Assembly (NCBI GenBank): GCA_034436755.1
Contig: DAOTVB010000052.1
Span: 24,266-88,265 of the forward strand
Length of the DNA stretch: 64,000 bases
Source: CAKZQX01 sp034436755
GTDB taxonomy: Bacteria; Chloroflexota; Chloroflexia; Chloroflexales; Chloroflexaceae
Reading direction: 5' to 3'
The notes beneath the pieces were generated by a model that saw only the letters and a list, made by a program, of their open reading frames with translations, was not told the DNA's origin and made no database searches. Shown here in pieces: positions 1-8,059 of the stretch; position 1 is the first letter of the stretch; every line of letters starts with the position of its first letter. The translations under genes and the position numbers were made by a program.

Positions 1-689
1 CCATCAATGATCCGCTGCGCCAGACCCTCGGCGATAGCGGTTTTACCAACGCCGGTTTCACCAACCAGCACCGGGTTATTCTTGGTGCGCCGCGACAGAA
101 TACGGATAACCCGCGAGATCTCCGACTCGCGCCCGACAACCGGGTCGAGTTGTTCCAGGCGGGCCAGTTCGGTCAGGTCGGTGCTGTACTTCTCCAGAAT
201 TTCGTAGCGGCTCTCCGCACCCGGATCGTCCGAGCGCTGGCTGCCCCGGATCTCCATCAAGATCTGATAGATCCGTTCCTGGTCAACCCCCAACCCATGA
301 AGAATACGAGCAGAGGCTCCTTCACGTTCGCCACTAATGGCGATCAGCAGGTGATCCACGCCGACATACTGATCATTCAGCCGGTTGGCTTCGTCTTCGG
401 CGCGTTTGACCAGCCGTTGCGTGCGGGGAGTGACATAGACCTGATTGCCGTAGCCATACTGCCCATACACCTTGGGAGACTTCTCCAGTTCCCGCTCGAT
501 CTTCTGGGATAACATCTCCACATCTATATTCAAGCGAGCAAGAGCACGGTTTGTCAGCCCCTCACGCTGACGCAGCATAGCCAGAAAAACGTGTTCAACG
601 TCAAGCTGCGTATGGTGCTGTTCTTGCATTATTTCCTGGGCTTCCTGGAAAGCCTCTTGTGCTTTATCTGTAAATCGTTCGAGTCGCAT
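1..689 (-). CDS. ClpB/ClpC-type AAA+ unfoldase, N-terminal part (runs off the window)
   Basis: ATP-dependent protein unfoldase of the Hsp100/Clp family, cytoplasmic. About 229 residues are visible, reading leftward out of the window. The first 145 residues or so form a Clp N domain (start MRLERFTDKAQEAFQ, with the two repeats typical of this domain). A linker follows, then the first AAA+ module with the motif LDPVVGRESEISRVIRIL and the Walker A loop GETGVGKT near residue 215. The start is the ATG at 687-689, preceded by GAGGA at good spacing. Whether it is ClpC (works with ClpP) or ClpB (disaggregase) depends on the middle domain, which lies outside. Upstream sequence carries a possible -10 TATACT on the same strand. 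The family call is certain; the subfamily is not. Confidence 0.93.
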   Translation of the reverse strand, partial: MRLERFTDKAQEAFQEAQEIMQEQHHTQLDVEHVFLAMLRQREGLTNRALARLNIDVEMLSQKIERELEKSPKVYGQYGYGNQVYVTPRTQRLVKRAEDEANRLNDQYVGVDHLLIAISGEREGASARILHGLGVDQERIYQILMEIRGSQRSDDPGAESRYEILEKYSTDLTELARLEQLDPVVGRESEISRVIRILSRRTKNNPVLVGETGVGKTAIAEGLAQRIID

Positions 690-772
690 ATTCTTATCCT
701 CGTATACCCTGGCACTGGTACATCGGACGCAGCACCAATGCTATTGCGCCCCTCAACGGTGAAGGTAGTAAT

Positions 773-801
773 AGTATATCACAGAGTGTCAGGAGGTGAA
801 G
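773..801 (-). promoter_or_regulatory. possible promoter of the Clp gene
   Basis: Read on the minus strand, TATACT (773-778) lies 16 bp after TTCACC (795-800), about 85 bp before the Clp start codon. The -10 is good and the -35 poor, so this is a modest call. No CIRCE-like inverted repeat was seen near it. Confidence 0.35.
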
Positions 802-861
802 TCAGCCTGATATAAGATTTCTGTAAATGTTTGCGGCACTACCCATCTCCCGTTGCCGGTA

Positions 862-1035
862 TTACGGTTCGTCAAATGTCTGTACGGTTGCGATGACCTC
901 GATCAACAGCAACACTGCCAGTAGCAACAGCAGCAGGCCGGTGAACCAGTTCTCCGTCGTCACGGTGACGCCGCCATAGAGCAGCATCCAGACTGAGAGC
1001 GTACCAAGAATGTAGACCTTCAGATATCGGGCCAT
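862..1035 (-). CDS. small two-helix membrane protein, unknown function
   Basis: A 57-residue protein starting MARYLKVYILGT. Two hydrophobic segments are visible, about residues 7-22 and 31-50, separated by a short polar turn (TVTTENW), so it probably sits in the membrane as a helical hairpin. The start ATG (1033-1035) is preceded by GTGAGG. I do not recognise a family. It lies between the Clp gene and repeat element A1, and both flanking genes are on the same strand. A longer overlapping frame reaching 1297 on this strand is an artefact because it reads through the repeat element. Confidence 0.6.
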   Translation of the reverse strand: MARYLKVYILGTLSVWMLLYGGVTVTTENWFTGLLLLLLAVLLLIEVIATVQTFDEP

Positions 1036-1123
1036 CGTGCCTCACCAGACCGCGTTGTGCCGGTTGCGCCGGAACTGCCCTGCGGCTCACCCCCTGAAGC
1101 CGGCATAACTCATACACATCGTG

Positions 1124-1335
1124 TAACGTTACAGGAGTTACGCGGTCACTGACCCGGAAGATAGTTCCGCCTCCGGCAGGGCGGAAGATTCCATTCTTTT
1201 GCACAAAAAATTTGCACTGTGTGCAAATTTTTTGTGCAAAAGAATACAAAAGTACCATGCTGCCGCAGGCGAATCGGGCCTTCATTGGGTTAAACACCCG
1301 GTTTGAACACGCACCGCGTAACTCCTGTAACGTTA
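1124..1335. mobile_element. family A inverted-repeat element, copy A1 (best preserved)
   Basis: Perfect 22-bp terminal inverted repeats at 1125-1146 and 1313-1334, containing ACAGGAGTTACGCGGT and its complement. Inside lie an inverted block (GCCTCCGGCAGGGCGGAAGA left, CTGCCGCAGGCGAAT right) and a central hairpin with two perfectly complementary 25-bp arms (1193-1217 and 1221-1245) and a 3-base loop. No coding capacity. No clear target duplication flanks it. Confidence 0.85.
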
Positions 1336-1394
1336 AGCGATATCGTATGGACTCTACGTTACCATACGATGATTGTCGGCTTCTGTATGCTGGT

Positions 1395-1706
1395 TCACAT
1401 CCGCTCTTCCAGAAGCCGTTGTATGACGGTGATTATAGCAAGAATCAGCCAGGGCGCGAAGCATGCTCCCAGCAGCGTAAAGACAAATCGGATACCCGTC
1501 AGCCAGGGCGGGTCGGCGCTACGCTGAAACTGCGGCATCTTCTGAACAAGCTCGGCGGCAGTCCCGATGGTAAAGGCCAATCCGGCGATCAGCGCCAGGA
1601 CGGCCCCGATTGCCGGCTGTAGACGCAGGATGATCAGGCCCACTGCCAGGATGGTACTGACCACGCCGATGAACATTCCGACACGCACCAGTTGCGGTTG
1701 AGACAT
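1395..1706 (-). CDS. small membrane protein with three predicted helices
   Basis: A 103-residue integral membrane protein beginning MSQPQLVRVGMFIG. Hydrophobic segments lie at about residues 7-26, 30-48 and 72-93; the loop between the last two contains KMPQFQRSADPPWLTG. The family was not recognised. I prefer the ATG at 1704-1706 to one 14 codons upstream because the extra residues (RYAKILPGRKQNP) are polar and unlike a natural N terminus. It is preceded by an AGAAAG stretch at somewhat long distance. It stands alone, with repeat A1 downstream and the fabD promoter region upstream and divergent. Confidence 0.55.
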   Translation of the reverse strand: MSQPQLVRVGMFIGVVSTILAVGLIILRLQPAIGAVLALIAGLAFTIGTAAELVQKMPQFQRSADPPWLTGIRFVFTLLGACFAPWLILAIITVIQRLLEERM

Positions 1707-1748
1707 CGGATTTTGCTTTCTACCTGGCAAGATTTTTGCATATCGCAT

Positions 1749-2031
1749 TCGTCACCAGGTTTGAATGATACCCTGCGCGGCAGGTTTGCCGAAACAGTGT
1801 CGGATTGTGCGGCGATCAAAAGCATAGACAAACATAGGGCCAAGAACAACCATGGTATCTACCGGCGATGTACCGCTCATGCTTTGTTCTAGGTTGCCCG
1901 GTTTTCTCTTCTCCGGGGACAACTCTCTGGCATGCCATGGGTAATTTTACAATCCGACTCAATAATTTACCGGAAAACACTGTTTCTTTTGCAATATTTT
2001 GTAGGTCGAACGATTGCATGTATGGAAAAGT
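1749..2031. other. intergenic stretch, nothing convincing
   Basis: Between the small membrane protein and the fabD promoter. I see short open frames on both strands, but none has a plausible protein sequence or ribosome binding site. Confidence 0.5.
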
Positions 2032-2059
2032 TTGACAGCATGCCCAATCATGATATACT
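2032..2059 (+). promoter_or_regulatory. sigma70-type promoter of fabD
   Basis: TTGACA (2032-2037), a 16-bp spacer, then TATACT (2054-2059). The -35 is a perfect consensus. This implies an mRNA leader of roughly 85 nt before the fabD start. Confidence 0.7.
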
Positions 2060-2149
2060 CTTGCGCGTTGTTTATAGTGATTGCAGCATAATCTTACATG
2101 CTATCCTGGTCTTTGGGGCAAATAGTGTGCCCACGAGGAGGATCGTAGG

Positions 2150-3175
2150 GTGGTAGACATTCTTAATGCAACCCAGGCAAAGTTTGCCATTGTTTTTCCC
2201 GGACAGGGTTCACAATATGTTGGCATGGGGCAGCAGCTTTATGCGATATCCCCGGCGGCTCAACATATTTTTCAACGGGCGGATGACGTGCTGGGGTTTC
2301 CGCTTTCGACGCTCTGCTTCGAGGGTCCACAAGAAGAGCTAGACGATACCGTCAATGCACAACCCGCGATTCTAACAGTCAGTATTGCCTATCTGGAGGC
2401 GCTGAACGAGCGGTTTCGCCTGACGGGGCGGGTACTTGCGCCGGTCCTGGTTGCCGGGCACAGTATGGGCGAGTTTACGGCGCTGGTTGCAGCCCGGGTG
2501 CTCGATTTTGAAGACGCGCTCAAGTTGGTACACGAGCGGGGGCGTTTGATGAAAGAGAGCAGCATCCAACGCCCCGGCGGTATGGCCGCCGTGGTCGGGC
2601 TGACCCAGGATATCCTGCGCGAGATATGCGCCGAAGCGCAGGCCCATGCAGCCGGGATTGTTACGATGGCAAATGATAACTCACCCAGCCAGTCGGTGCT
2701 GAGTGGTGAGTTGCACGCGCTGCTGCATGCGATGGAACTGGCAAAAGCACGCGGCGCACGCATGGTGCAGCGTCTGGCAGTCAGCATTGCCTCGCACTCA
2801 CCCCTGATGCAGCAGGCCGCGCAGAGTTTTGGCGAGACGCTACAGAATTTCAACCTGCGCCCGCCGGAGATTCCCCTGCTGTCGAACATTACGGCGCAGG
2901 TGTTGACCAGCGCGGATGAACTGCGGCAGGAGTTGACCGATCATCTGACACTCCCGGTGCAGTGGAATCGTTCGGTGCAGACGGCGGTAGGGCAGGGTGT
3001 TGATACCTTTATCGAGGTAGGACCACGCCAGGTGCTCTCCGGGTTGATCCGGCGGATCAGCCGCAATGTGCAGAGCATCAGCCTGGGCGAAATGGAAATC
3101 CTGAAGATGATCGGGATGGCCGAGGAACTTGCGCGCGGTGCGGAAGCCGAACTGCCGGCGAAGACGCAATCTTAG
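2150..3175 (+). CDS. fabD: malonyl-CoA:ACP transacylase FabD
   Basis: Transfers malonyl from CoA to acyl carrier protein, the feeding step of type II fatty-acid synthesis in the cytoplasm. 341 residues, slightly longer than the usual 310. The N-terminal FPGQGSQ motif is at about 16-22. The nucleophile elbow GHSMGEF places the catalytic Ser at 105, and the partner His is in ASHSPLM (His216). The C-terminal EVGPRQVLSGLIRRI motif is typical of the family. Translation starts at GTG 2150, set by AGGAGG at 2135-2140. fabF follows on the same strand, but two family A elements fill the 690-bp gap. No acpP or fabG lies between them, so the usual fab cluster order is broken here. Confidence 0.96.
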   Translation: MVDILNATQAKFAIVFPGQGSQYVGMGQQLYAISPAAQHIFQRADDVLGFPLSTLCFEGPQEELDDTVNAQPAILTVSIAYLEALNERFRLTGRVLAPVLVAGHSMGEFTALVAARVLDFEDALKLVHERGRLMKESSIQRPGGMAAVVGLTQDILREICAEAQAHAAGIVTMANDNSPSQSVLSGELHALLHAMELAKARGARMVQRLAVSIASHSPLMQQAAQSFGETLQNFNLRPPEIPLLSNITAQVLTSADELRQELTDHLTLPVQWNRSVQTAVGQGVDTFIEVGPRQVLSGLIRRISRNVQSISLGEMEILKMIGMAEELARGAEAELPAKTQS

Positions 3176-3228
3176 CACTCACCTTCTTGACATTGTTGTG
3201 CAGTCCCGTGGTTGGAAGCAGATACCAG

Positions 3229-3460
3229 TAATGTAACAGGAGTTACGCGGTCGGTTCCAAACCCGGCATGTGCCTGAATAAACGGCCCGACTCGCTTCCG
3301 GCAGGGCGGAAGAGACCAGATCTTCTTCATAAAAAATTTGCACTTTGTGCAAATTTTTTATGAAGAAGATAAAAAGAGTACCACGCTGCCGCAGGCGAAT
3401 CTGACTTCCATCGGGTGAAATGTCCCGTTTGAATGCGCATCGCGTAACTCCTGTAATTTA
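3229..3460. mobile_element. family A element, copy A2
   Basis: Terminal repeats at 3229-3251 (ACAGGAGTTACGCGGT) and about 3439-3460 (CGCGTAACTCCTGT). The central hairpin has perfect 24-bp arms (3320-3343 and 3347-3370) differing in sequence from A1 (TCTTCTTCAT instead of TTCTTTTGCAC at the base). It abuts copy A3 directly at about 3457-3460. Confidence 0.82.
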
Positions 3461-3831
3461 ACACGAGTTACGCGGTCACTGACTTGGCAGAGCATTTCGC
3501 CTCCGGCAGGGCAGAAGATTCCATTCTTTTTCACAAAAAAATTGTTAGCGCGCATAAGCGGTGGGTTCAGTTCATTGCCGCTTTTTAGTAGTCCGGCGTG
3601 GCGAACGGCCAAAATTGGGTAAAAATAACCCACAAGTAGTACGGACATATGTACGACCATCCTTACCTTGACGACTTGACCCAGGACTTATGCGCGCTAA
3701 CAAAAAATTTACACTCTGTGCAAATTTTTTTGTGAAAAAGATAGATCACGTACCACGCTGCCGCAGGCGAATCGGGCCGTTCATCCAAAACAAACGCCTG
3801 TTTGATCACCCACCGCGTAAGTCGTGTAATG
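3457..3831. mobile_element. family A element, copy A3, interrupted by another insertion
   Basis: Terminal repeats at about 3459-3476 (ACACGAGTTACGCGGT) and 3812-3830 (ACCGCGTAAGTCGTGTAAT). The left hairpin arm is cut at 3543 and the hairpin resumes at 3702. Removing 3544-3701 and one copy of the duplicated AAAAAATT restores an ordinary family A copy. Confidence 0.82.
3544..3701. mobile_element. 158-bp MITE-like element (family B) nested in A3
   Basis: Ends are perfect 15-bp inverted repeats, GTTAGCGCGCATAAG and its complement, with weaker similarity extending to about 30 bp. It is flanked by the direct repeat AAAAAATT (3536-3543 and 3702-3709), read as an 8-bp target duplication. There is no internal reading frame of note. 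The transposase family is not identifiable from the ends alone. Confidence 0.75.
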
Positions 3832-3867
3832 TAAGAAAACGAGAAACAACCTGGAAATGGTGCCATT

Positions 3868-5109
3868 ATGATGAACCGGGTAGTTATTACAGGGTTGGGC
3901 GCAGTAACACCTGTCGGCAATGATCTACCAACGACATGGCAGGCATTGCTGGATGGGCAATCCGGGATTGCAACGATCACCCATTTCGATGCCGGTGAGT
4001 ACCCGATCCGCATTGCGGGGGAGGTGAAGAATTTCACCCTGGACGCGGCCGTGGATGCGCGCGAAGCGCGGCGGATGTCACGCTATGTGCGGTATGCGCT
4101 CAACGCCGCGCTGGAAGCCGTCCGTGTGGCCCAACTGGATATGGCCCACGAAGACCCGGAAGAGGTGGGGGTCATCTTCGGCACGGGTGCCGGTGGCCTG
4201 GATCTGATTGCCGAACAGCATGCGGTGCTGCAAACCAAAGGCTATCGGCGGGTTGGTCCGCTGTTCGTGGCTAATATGATCGATGATGCGGCGAGCGGGC
4301 ATATTGCGATTCAACTGGGCGCAAAAGGCCCGAATATGTCCGTTGTTTCGGCCTGTTCAACCGGCGGGCACAATATCGGCGAGGCGTTTGAGACCATCCG
4401 GCGGGGTGATGCCGCCGTCGTAATTGCCGGTAGTAGCGATGCCACGGTTGTACCGCTACTGCTGGCAGGCTTCACTACTATGAAAGGGCTGGCCGACAAC
4501 CCCGAAACCCCGGCGCAGGCCTGCCGTCCTTTCGATGCTGACCGCAGCGGGTTTGTCCTCTCCGAGGGCGCAGCGGCACTGGTACTGGAGAGCCTGGAGC
4601 ATGCGCAGGCGCGCGGCGCCCCGATCATCGCCGAGATTACCGGCTACGGTAGCAGCAACGATGCCTTCCACATGGCCGCCTCCGACGAGGCGGGTGCAGG
4701 TTCGGCCCGGGCTATGCGCATGGCCCTACGCAAGGCCGGAATCACCCCGGAGCAGGTCACGTATATCAACGCCCACGGCACCGGCACCCCCCTGAATGAT
4801 GCCGTCGAGACGCGGGCAATCAAGGCGGTCTTTGGGGCGCATGCCTACAACCTGGCGATCAGTTCGACCAAGTCGATGCTGGGGCATATGATGGGCGCAG
4901 CGGGCACAGTTGAGGCGCTGGTGTGTGCGCTGGTCATCCGCGATGAGCGTATTCCGCCGACCATCAACTATGCTACACCGGACCCGGTATGCGACCTGGA
5001 TTATGTTCCTAATTCACAGCGGGCCAACCCGGTGGCGGTTGCGCTCTCCAACTCCATCGGGTTGGGGGGGCACAACTCCTGCCTGGTATTGCAGCGCTTT
5101 CAGGCATAA
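3868..5109 (+). CDS. fabF: 3-oxoacyl-ACP synthase II FabF
   Basis: Condensing enzyme of type II fatty-acid elongation, joining malonyl-ACP to an acyl chain. 413 residues, the normal length. The thiolase-fold catalytic triad is complete: Cys163 in SACSTGGHN, His303 in NAHGTGTPLND and His340 in KSMLGHMMGAAG, with Lys335 just before. The glycine-rich end LSNSIGLGGHNS is typical. Two adjacent ATG codons (3868 and 3871) are possible starts; the ribosome site (GGAAATGG) is weak. It follows fabD on the same strand. Because two repeat elements with strong hairpins lie between, the pair may not be cotranscribed. The gene ends well before the ATPase cassette. Confidence 0.96.
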   Translation: MMNRVVITGLGAVTPVGNDLPTTWQALLDGQSGIATITHFDAGEYPIRIAGEVKNFTLDAAVDAREARRMSRYVRYALNAALEAVRVAQLDMAHEDPEEVGVIFGTGAGGLDLIAEQHAVLQTKGYRRVGPLFVANMIDDAASGHIAIQLGAKGPNMSVVSACSTGGHNIGEAFETIRRGDAAVVIAGSSDATVVPLLLAGFTTMKGLADNPETPAQACRPFDADRSGFVLSEGAAALVLESLEHAQARGAPIIAEITGYGSSNDAFHMAASDEAGAGSARAMRMALRKAGITPEQVTYINAHGTGTPLNDAVETRAIKAVFGAHAYNLAISSTKSMLGHMMGAAGTVEALVCALVIRDERIPPTINYATPDPVCDLDYVPNSQRANPVAVALSNSIGLGGHNSCLVLQRFQA

Positions 5110-5305
5110 ATGGTGCGCTTTTAACCTCTGTTGAAAATCCTCTCGCGACGATGTCAAAGACATGTTGCGCAGAGGAGGTGCGCACCGTATGATATCATGA
5201 ACAGAGTGATACCATTCTCGGCCAGAGTATGGCGTGTGCTGAATGAGAGTGCCTGTTTACTGCGTCACGCCTGTTACCCGTGCTCTATGCTGAAGTGAGC
5301 GTGCT

Positions 5306-6367
5306 ATGTTTCAGTCGTTTACGATACGAAACTTTCGGGGCTTCCGTGATCTGACGGTCGCTCCGCTTGCGCGCGTCAATCTGATTACAGGACAGAATAA
5401 TGCCGGTAAGACAGCCCTGTTGGAAGCGCTTATGCTGCATACGAATGCCAACGTCCCCGAAGTATCACTAAACCTGACGGCTCAACGGGGGGGAGGCATC
5501 AGCGACACGGTGGAAATATGGCGCTGGTTATTTTTTGACCGACAGATAAAGCTCCCGATTGAACTTATCAGCATAAGCGCAGATGATATACGTCGCAGTC
5601 TGTATCTCCGCTTGACCCGCTCGGAGCAAGTCCAGGTCACCACGCGCGGCGGTAATGATTTTGCCGATTTAACCCGCAGTAGCCTGGAGCCGGACATGTT
5701 GCTCCTGGAATATGAAGACTCAACTGGACAGACCGATACCGTTCGTCTAACGACAAAACCGGATAAAGACGGAACTTTGCAGGTTGTACATTCCGCACTA
5801 CTAACATTGCCTCCAACCGTTTTTATCAGTACCGATATTCGCTCGCTGGCAAACCTCCCGGAGTGGTGGAGCGATCTTGAAGCCGTTGGTCGCCAGGAGG
5901 CAATCGTGCCGCCGTTGCGCCTGCTTGAACCTCGTCTGCAGCGGCTAACCGTGCTGGTCCGGCGGGGCAGCGCACCGATGATTTATGGCGATATCGGTAT
6001 GCACGAGCTTGTGCCGGTTCCGTTGATGGGCGAGGGTGTCGGACGTTTACTGGCGATTCTGCTGGCGATTGCCAGCGTGCCCCATGGCATAGTCTTGATC
6101 GACGAGATTGAGAATGGGTTTCACCACTCCGTCATGACAACAGTCTGGCAGGCACTGGCCGAAGCCACACGCCACTCTGATGTGCAGATCTTTGCGACAA
6201 CCCACAGTTGGGAGTGTATCCAGGCTGCGCATACTGCGTTTGAAATGAGCCCATCATATGATTTACGCCTACACCGACTGGAACGTATCGACACAACTAT
6301 CCAGGCGGTGACATATGACCAGGAGACACTGGCAACGTCGATTGCAATGAACCTGGAAACGCGCTGA
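5306..6367 (+). CDS. AAA ATPase, OLD/RecF-like (defence-type ATPase)
   Basis: 353-residue SMC/RecF-like ATPase related to the ATPase half of OLD-family nucleases. It begins FQSFTIRNFRGFRDLTV, the usual first strand. Walker A GQNNAGKT is at 29-36, an ABC-like signature is in LMGEGVGRLLAIL, Walker B is VLIDEIENGFHH near 260-270, and a switch His lies in TTHSWE. Unlike OLD proteins it carries no TOPRIM domain; instead the next gene encodes one. The stop and the next start overlap in TGATG, so the two genes are translationally coupled. By eye the base composition is clearly lower in GC than the flanking housekeeping genes, suggesting acquisition. By analogy with PARIS and other OLD-like pairs, an anti-phage sensor role is likely but unproven. 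Confidence 0.85.
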   Translation: MFQSFTIRNFRGFRDLTVAPLARVNLITGQNNAGKTALLEALMLHTNANVPEVSLNLTAQRGGGISDTVEIWRWLFFDRQIKLPIELISISADDIRRSLYLRLTRSEQVQVTTRGGNDFADLTRSSLEPDMLLLEYEDSTGQTDTVRLTTKPDKDGTLQVVHSALLTLPPTVFISTDIRSLANLPEWWSDLEAVGRQEAIVPPLRLLEPRLQRLTVLVRRGSAPMIYGDIGMHELVPVPLMGEGVGRLLAILLAIASVPHGIVLIDEIENGFHHSVMTTVWQALAEATRHSDVQIFATTHSWECIQAAHTAFEMSPSYDLRLHRLERIDTTIQAVTYDQETLATSIAMNLETR

Positions 6368-6975
6368 TGAGTGAGCGTCGTCAGATTACAGAGCCTCGAC
6401 TACTTATTGGTGAGGGAGTCGAGGAAGTTCGTTTCTTTGGCGCACTCCTGACTCATCTTGGCATTAACGATCTGCATGTCGAACATTATGGTGGTAAAAA
6501 TGGTTTGTCAAGTTATCTGAAAACCTTGAGAGTGCGTCCTGGTTGGTCCACCCTCAACGGATTGGGAATTACCCGTGATGCAGATGATGATTCAAGTAGA
6601 GCTTTCCAGAGTGTCTGCAGTATGCTGAATAATGCCGGGTTGAGTGTGCCCGGTGCGCCAGGTAGTGTTGCCGGAACCAATCCGCGTGTCAGTGTGCTGA
6701 TCCTTCCTGATGGTCATAATGCCGGCATGCTTGAAGATCTCTGTTTCTCGGCAGTTCAAACCAATCCTGAGGCTCAATGCATTGATAATTTCTTCGCCTG
6801 TGTGCAGGGCACTGCTGGGCGACAACCTGGAACGAAGGCGAAAGCGCGTATACATGCCTGGTTGTCATCACTTGATGAGCCGGATCTTCGTCTTGGCGAA
6901 GCCGCTCAGCGCGGTTACATTCCCTGGGACAGCCATATTTTTCAGCATGTGAAGTCGTTCTTGATTAATTTGTAG
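6367..6975 (+). CDS. TOPRIM-domain protein (DUF3226-like), partner of the ATPase
   Basis: 202 residues. The first strand and loop LLIGEGVEEVRFF carry the TOPRIM glutamate, and GITRDADDD supplies the acidic DxD cluster, so metal-dependent nuclease chemistry is plausible. SVLILPDGHNAGMLEDLC and the C-terminal KAKARIHAWL...LGEAAQRGYI match the DUF3226 family as I remember it. Translation is coupled to the ATPase gene (one-base overlap). ATPase plus separate TOPRIM mirrors the split architecture of PARIS (AriA/AriB, where AriB is DUF4435), but this TOPRIM is from a different family. The GC content is low like its partner. Function inferred: effector nuclease of a defence pair. Confidence 0.8.
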   Translation: MSERRQITEPRLLIGEGVEEVRFFGALLTHLGINDLHVEHYGGKNGLSSYLKTLRVRPGWSTLNGLGITRDADDDSSRAFQSVCSMLNNAGLSVPGAPGSVAGTNPRVSVLILPDGHNAGMLEDLCFSAVQTNPEAQCIDNFFACVQGTAGRQPGTKAKARIHAWLSSLDEPDLRLGEAAQRGYIPWDSHIFQHVKSFLINL

Positions 6976-6997
6976 TAGTCGGTGTATCATCTCATAA

Positions 6998-8059
6998 ATG
7001 AATGATTATCTGAAAAAAAAGCTTCTTTCCAACCATCCCACCCTCGGCGAGGTTGCGGCGGGACAGATCACACCGGGTGTCAGGACGGGGCAGAACCCCG
7101 CATTTATTCTCGATCAGGTAACCCGCCGCCAGCTTGTTATCTTCGATCCGAGTTACGCCCCACTGCTCAAGCCGATCTGGACGGCGGTGGAGTTGCGGCC
7201 CTGGTATGCCGCCACAGAGTCGCACTGGCTGCTCGATCTGCCTGCCGGCTGGACCGAGGCGACGTTCGGCGCGGGGCTGAGTAGCGCGGAAGCCTGGCAA
7301 CGGCTGGTTGCGCGCTATCCCGCGATTGCCCGCCACCTGGAACCCTACGCCCCGGCTGACCCGGCACAACCGCCGGAGCGCTACTGGTGGGAACTGCCGC
7401 CCTACGACACAACCGCCTTTGCTACCCCGCGCATCTGCTGGCCGTTGCGGGCCATATCGCCCCGGTTCGTCTGGGATGCCGCACCCACCCGGATCGACGG
7501 CGCAGCAGCCTGCCTGCCCCAGGCGACGCCCTACCTTCACGGCATGCTGGCAAGCCGGGTAGCCTGGTGGCTGATCTGCGAAAGCAATGCTACCCCGCCG
7601 GGCACGCTCAAGCGGCTTACGCCCGAGATGCTGGCACGCCTGCCCATTCCCGCCGCACCGGACGCCGCATGTGCCGCCATTGGTACGCTGGCGCAGCAGC
7701 TTTCCGCCGAGGCCGGCGCACGCTACCAACTGCACACCGATGCCCGCCGCCGCATCCTGAAAGATCTGGGGCCACCCGGCGCACAGTTCAGCGAACGCCT
7801 CTACCACTGGTGGGAACTGGACTTTATGACATTGCGCACCGAACTGGTTGCCGTCTTCGACAATGATATTCCAGCGCGCTACCGGGGCGAGTGGGAGCAG
7901 TGGCTGGCAACCCGACAACAGATGCATGCACAGCATACCGCTGCGATGACCCGCCTGGAAACCGACCTCAATACGCGTGTTGCGACCCTGTTTGACCTCT
8001 CCCCGGACGAGTCGGCGTTGATTGCCGAACAGACCGCGTATGATTTTGGGCAAGTATAA
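6998..8059 (+). CDS. free-standing TaqI/Eco57I-like target-recognition domain protein
   Basis: 353 residues resembling only the C-terminal DNA-specificity part of type IIG / Eco57I-class restriction-modification enzymes: ITPGVRTGQNPAFILD and DPSYAPLLKPIW at the N terminus, WWELPPYDTTAFATPRICWP in the middle, ARLPIPAAP, then WWELDFMTLRTELVAVFD and a final helical segment ending ATLFDLSPDESALI. The methyltransferase motifs (NPPY and the SAM loop) and the nuclease are absent, so it is either a remnant or a separate specificity subunit. It starts 22 bp after the TOPRIM gene with no good ribosome site. GC is high, unlike its two upstream neighbours, hinting at a junction near 6976-6998. Its stop codon touches the stop of the convergent MFS gene. 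Confidence 0.75.
   Translation: MNDYLKKKLLSNHPTLGEVAAGQITPGVRTGQNPAFILDQVTRRQLVIFDPSYAPLLKPIWTAVELRPWYAATESHWLLDLPAGWTEATFGAGLSSAEAWQRLVARYPAIARHLEPYAPADPAQPPERYWWELPPYDTTAFATPRICWPLRAISPRFVWDAAPTRIDGAAACLPQATPYLHGMLASRVAWWLICESNATPPGTLKRLTPEMLARLPIPAAPDAACAAIGTLAQQLSAEAGARYQLHTDARRRILKDLGPPGAQFSERLYHWWELDFMTLRTELVAVFDNDIPARYRGEWEQWLATRQQMHAQHTAAMTRLETDLNTRVATLFDLSPDESALIAEQTAYDFGQV

Noticed and set aside
690..860. CIRCE or other heat-shock operator for the Clp gene
   Set aside because: No inverted repeat with the CIRCE pattern was found in the upstream region.
872..1297. 141-residue open frame on the minus strand
   Set aside because: It runs through repeat A1 and out of frame with the real 57-residue gene; the sequence has no protein character.
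3544..3701. Integron attC-like site suggested by GTTAGC and GCTAAC ends
   Set aside because: The orientation of core sites is opposite to attC, no integrase or cassette genes are present, and an 8-bp target duplication points to transposition.
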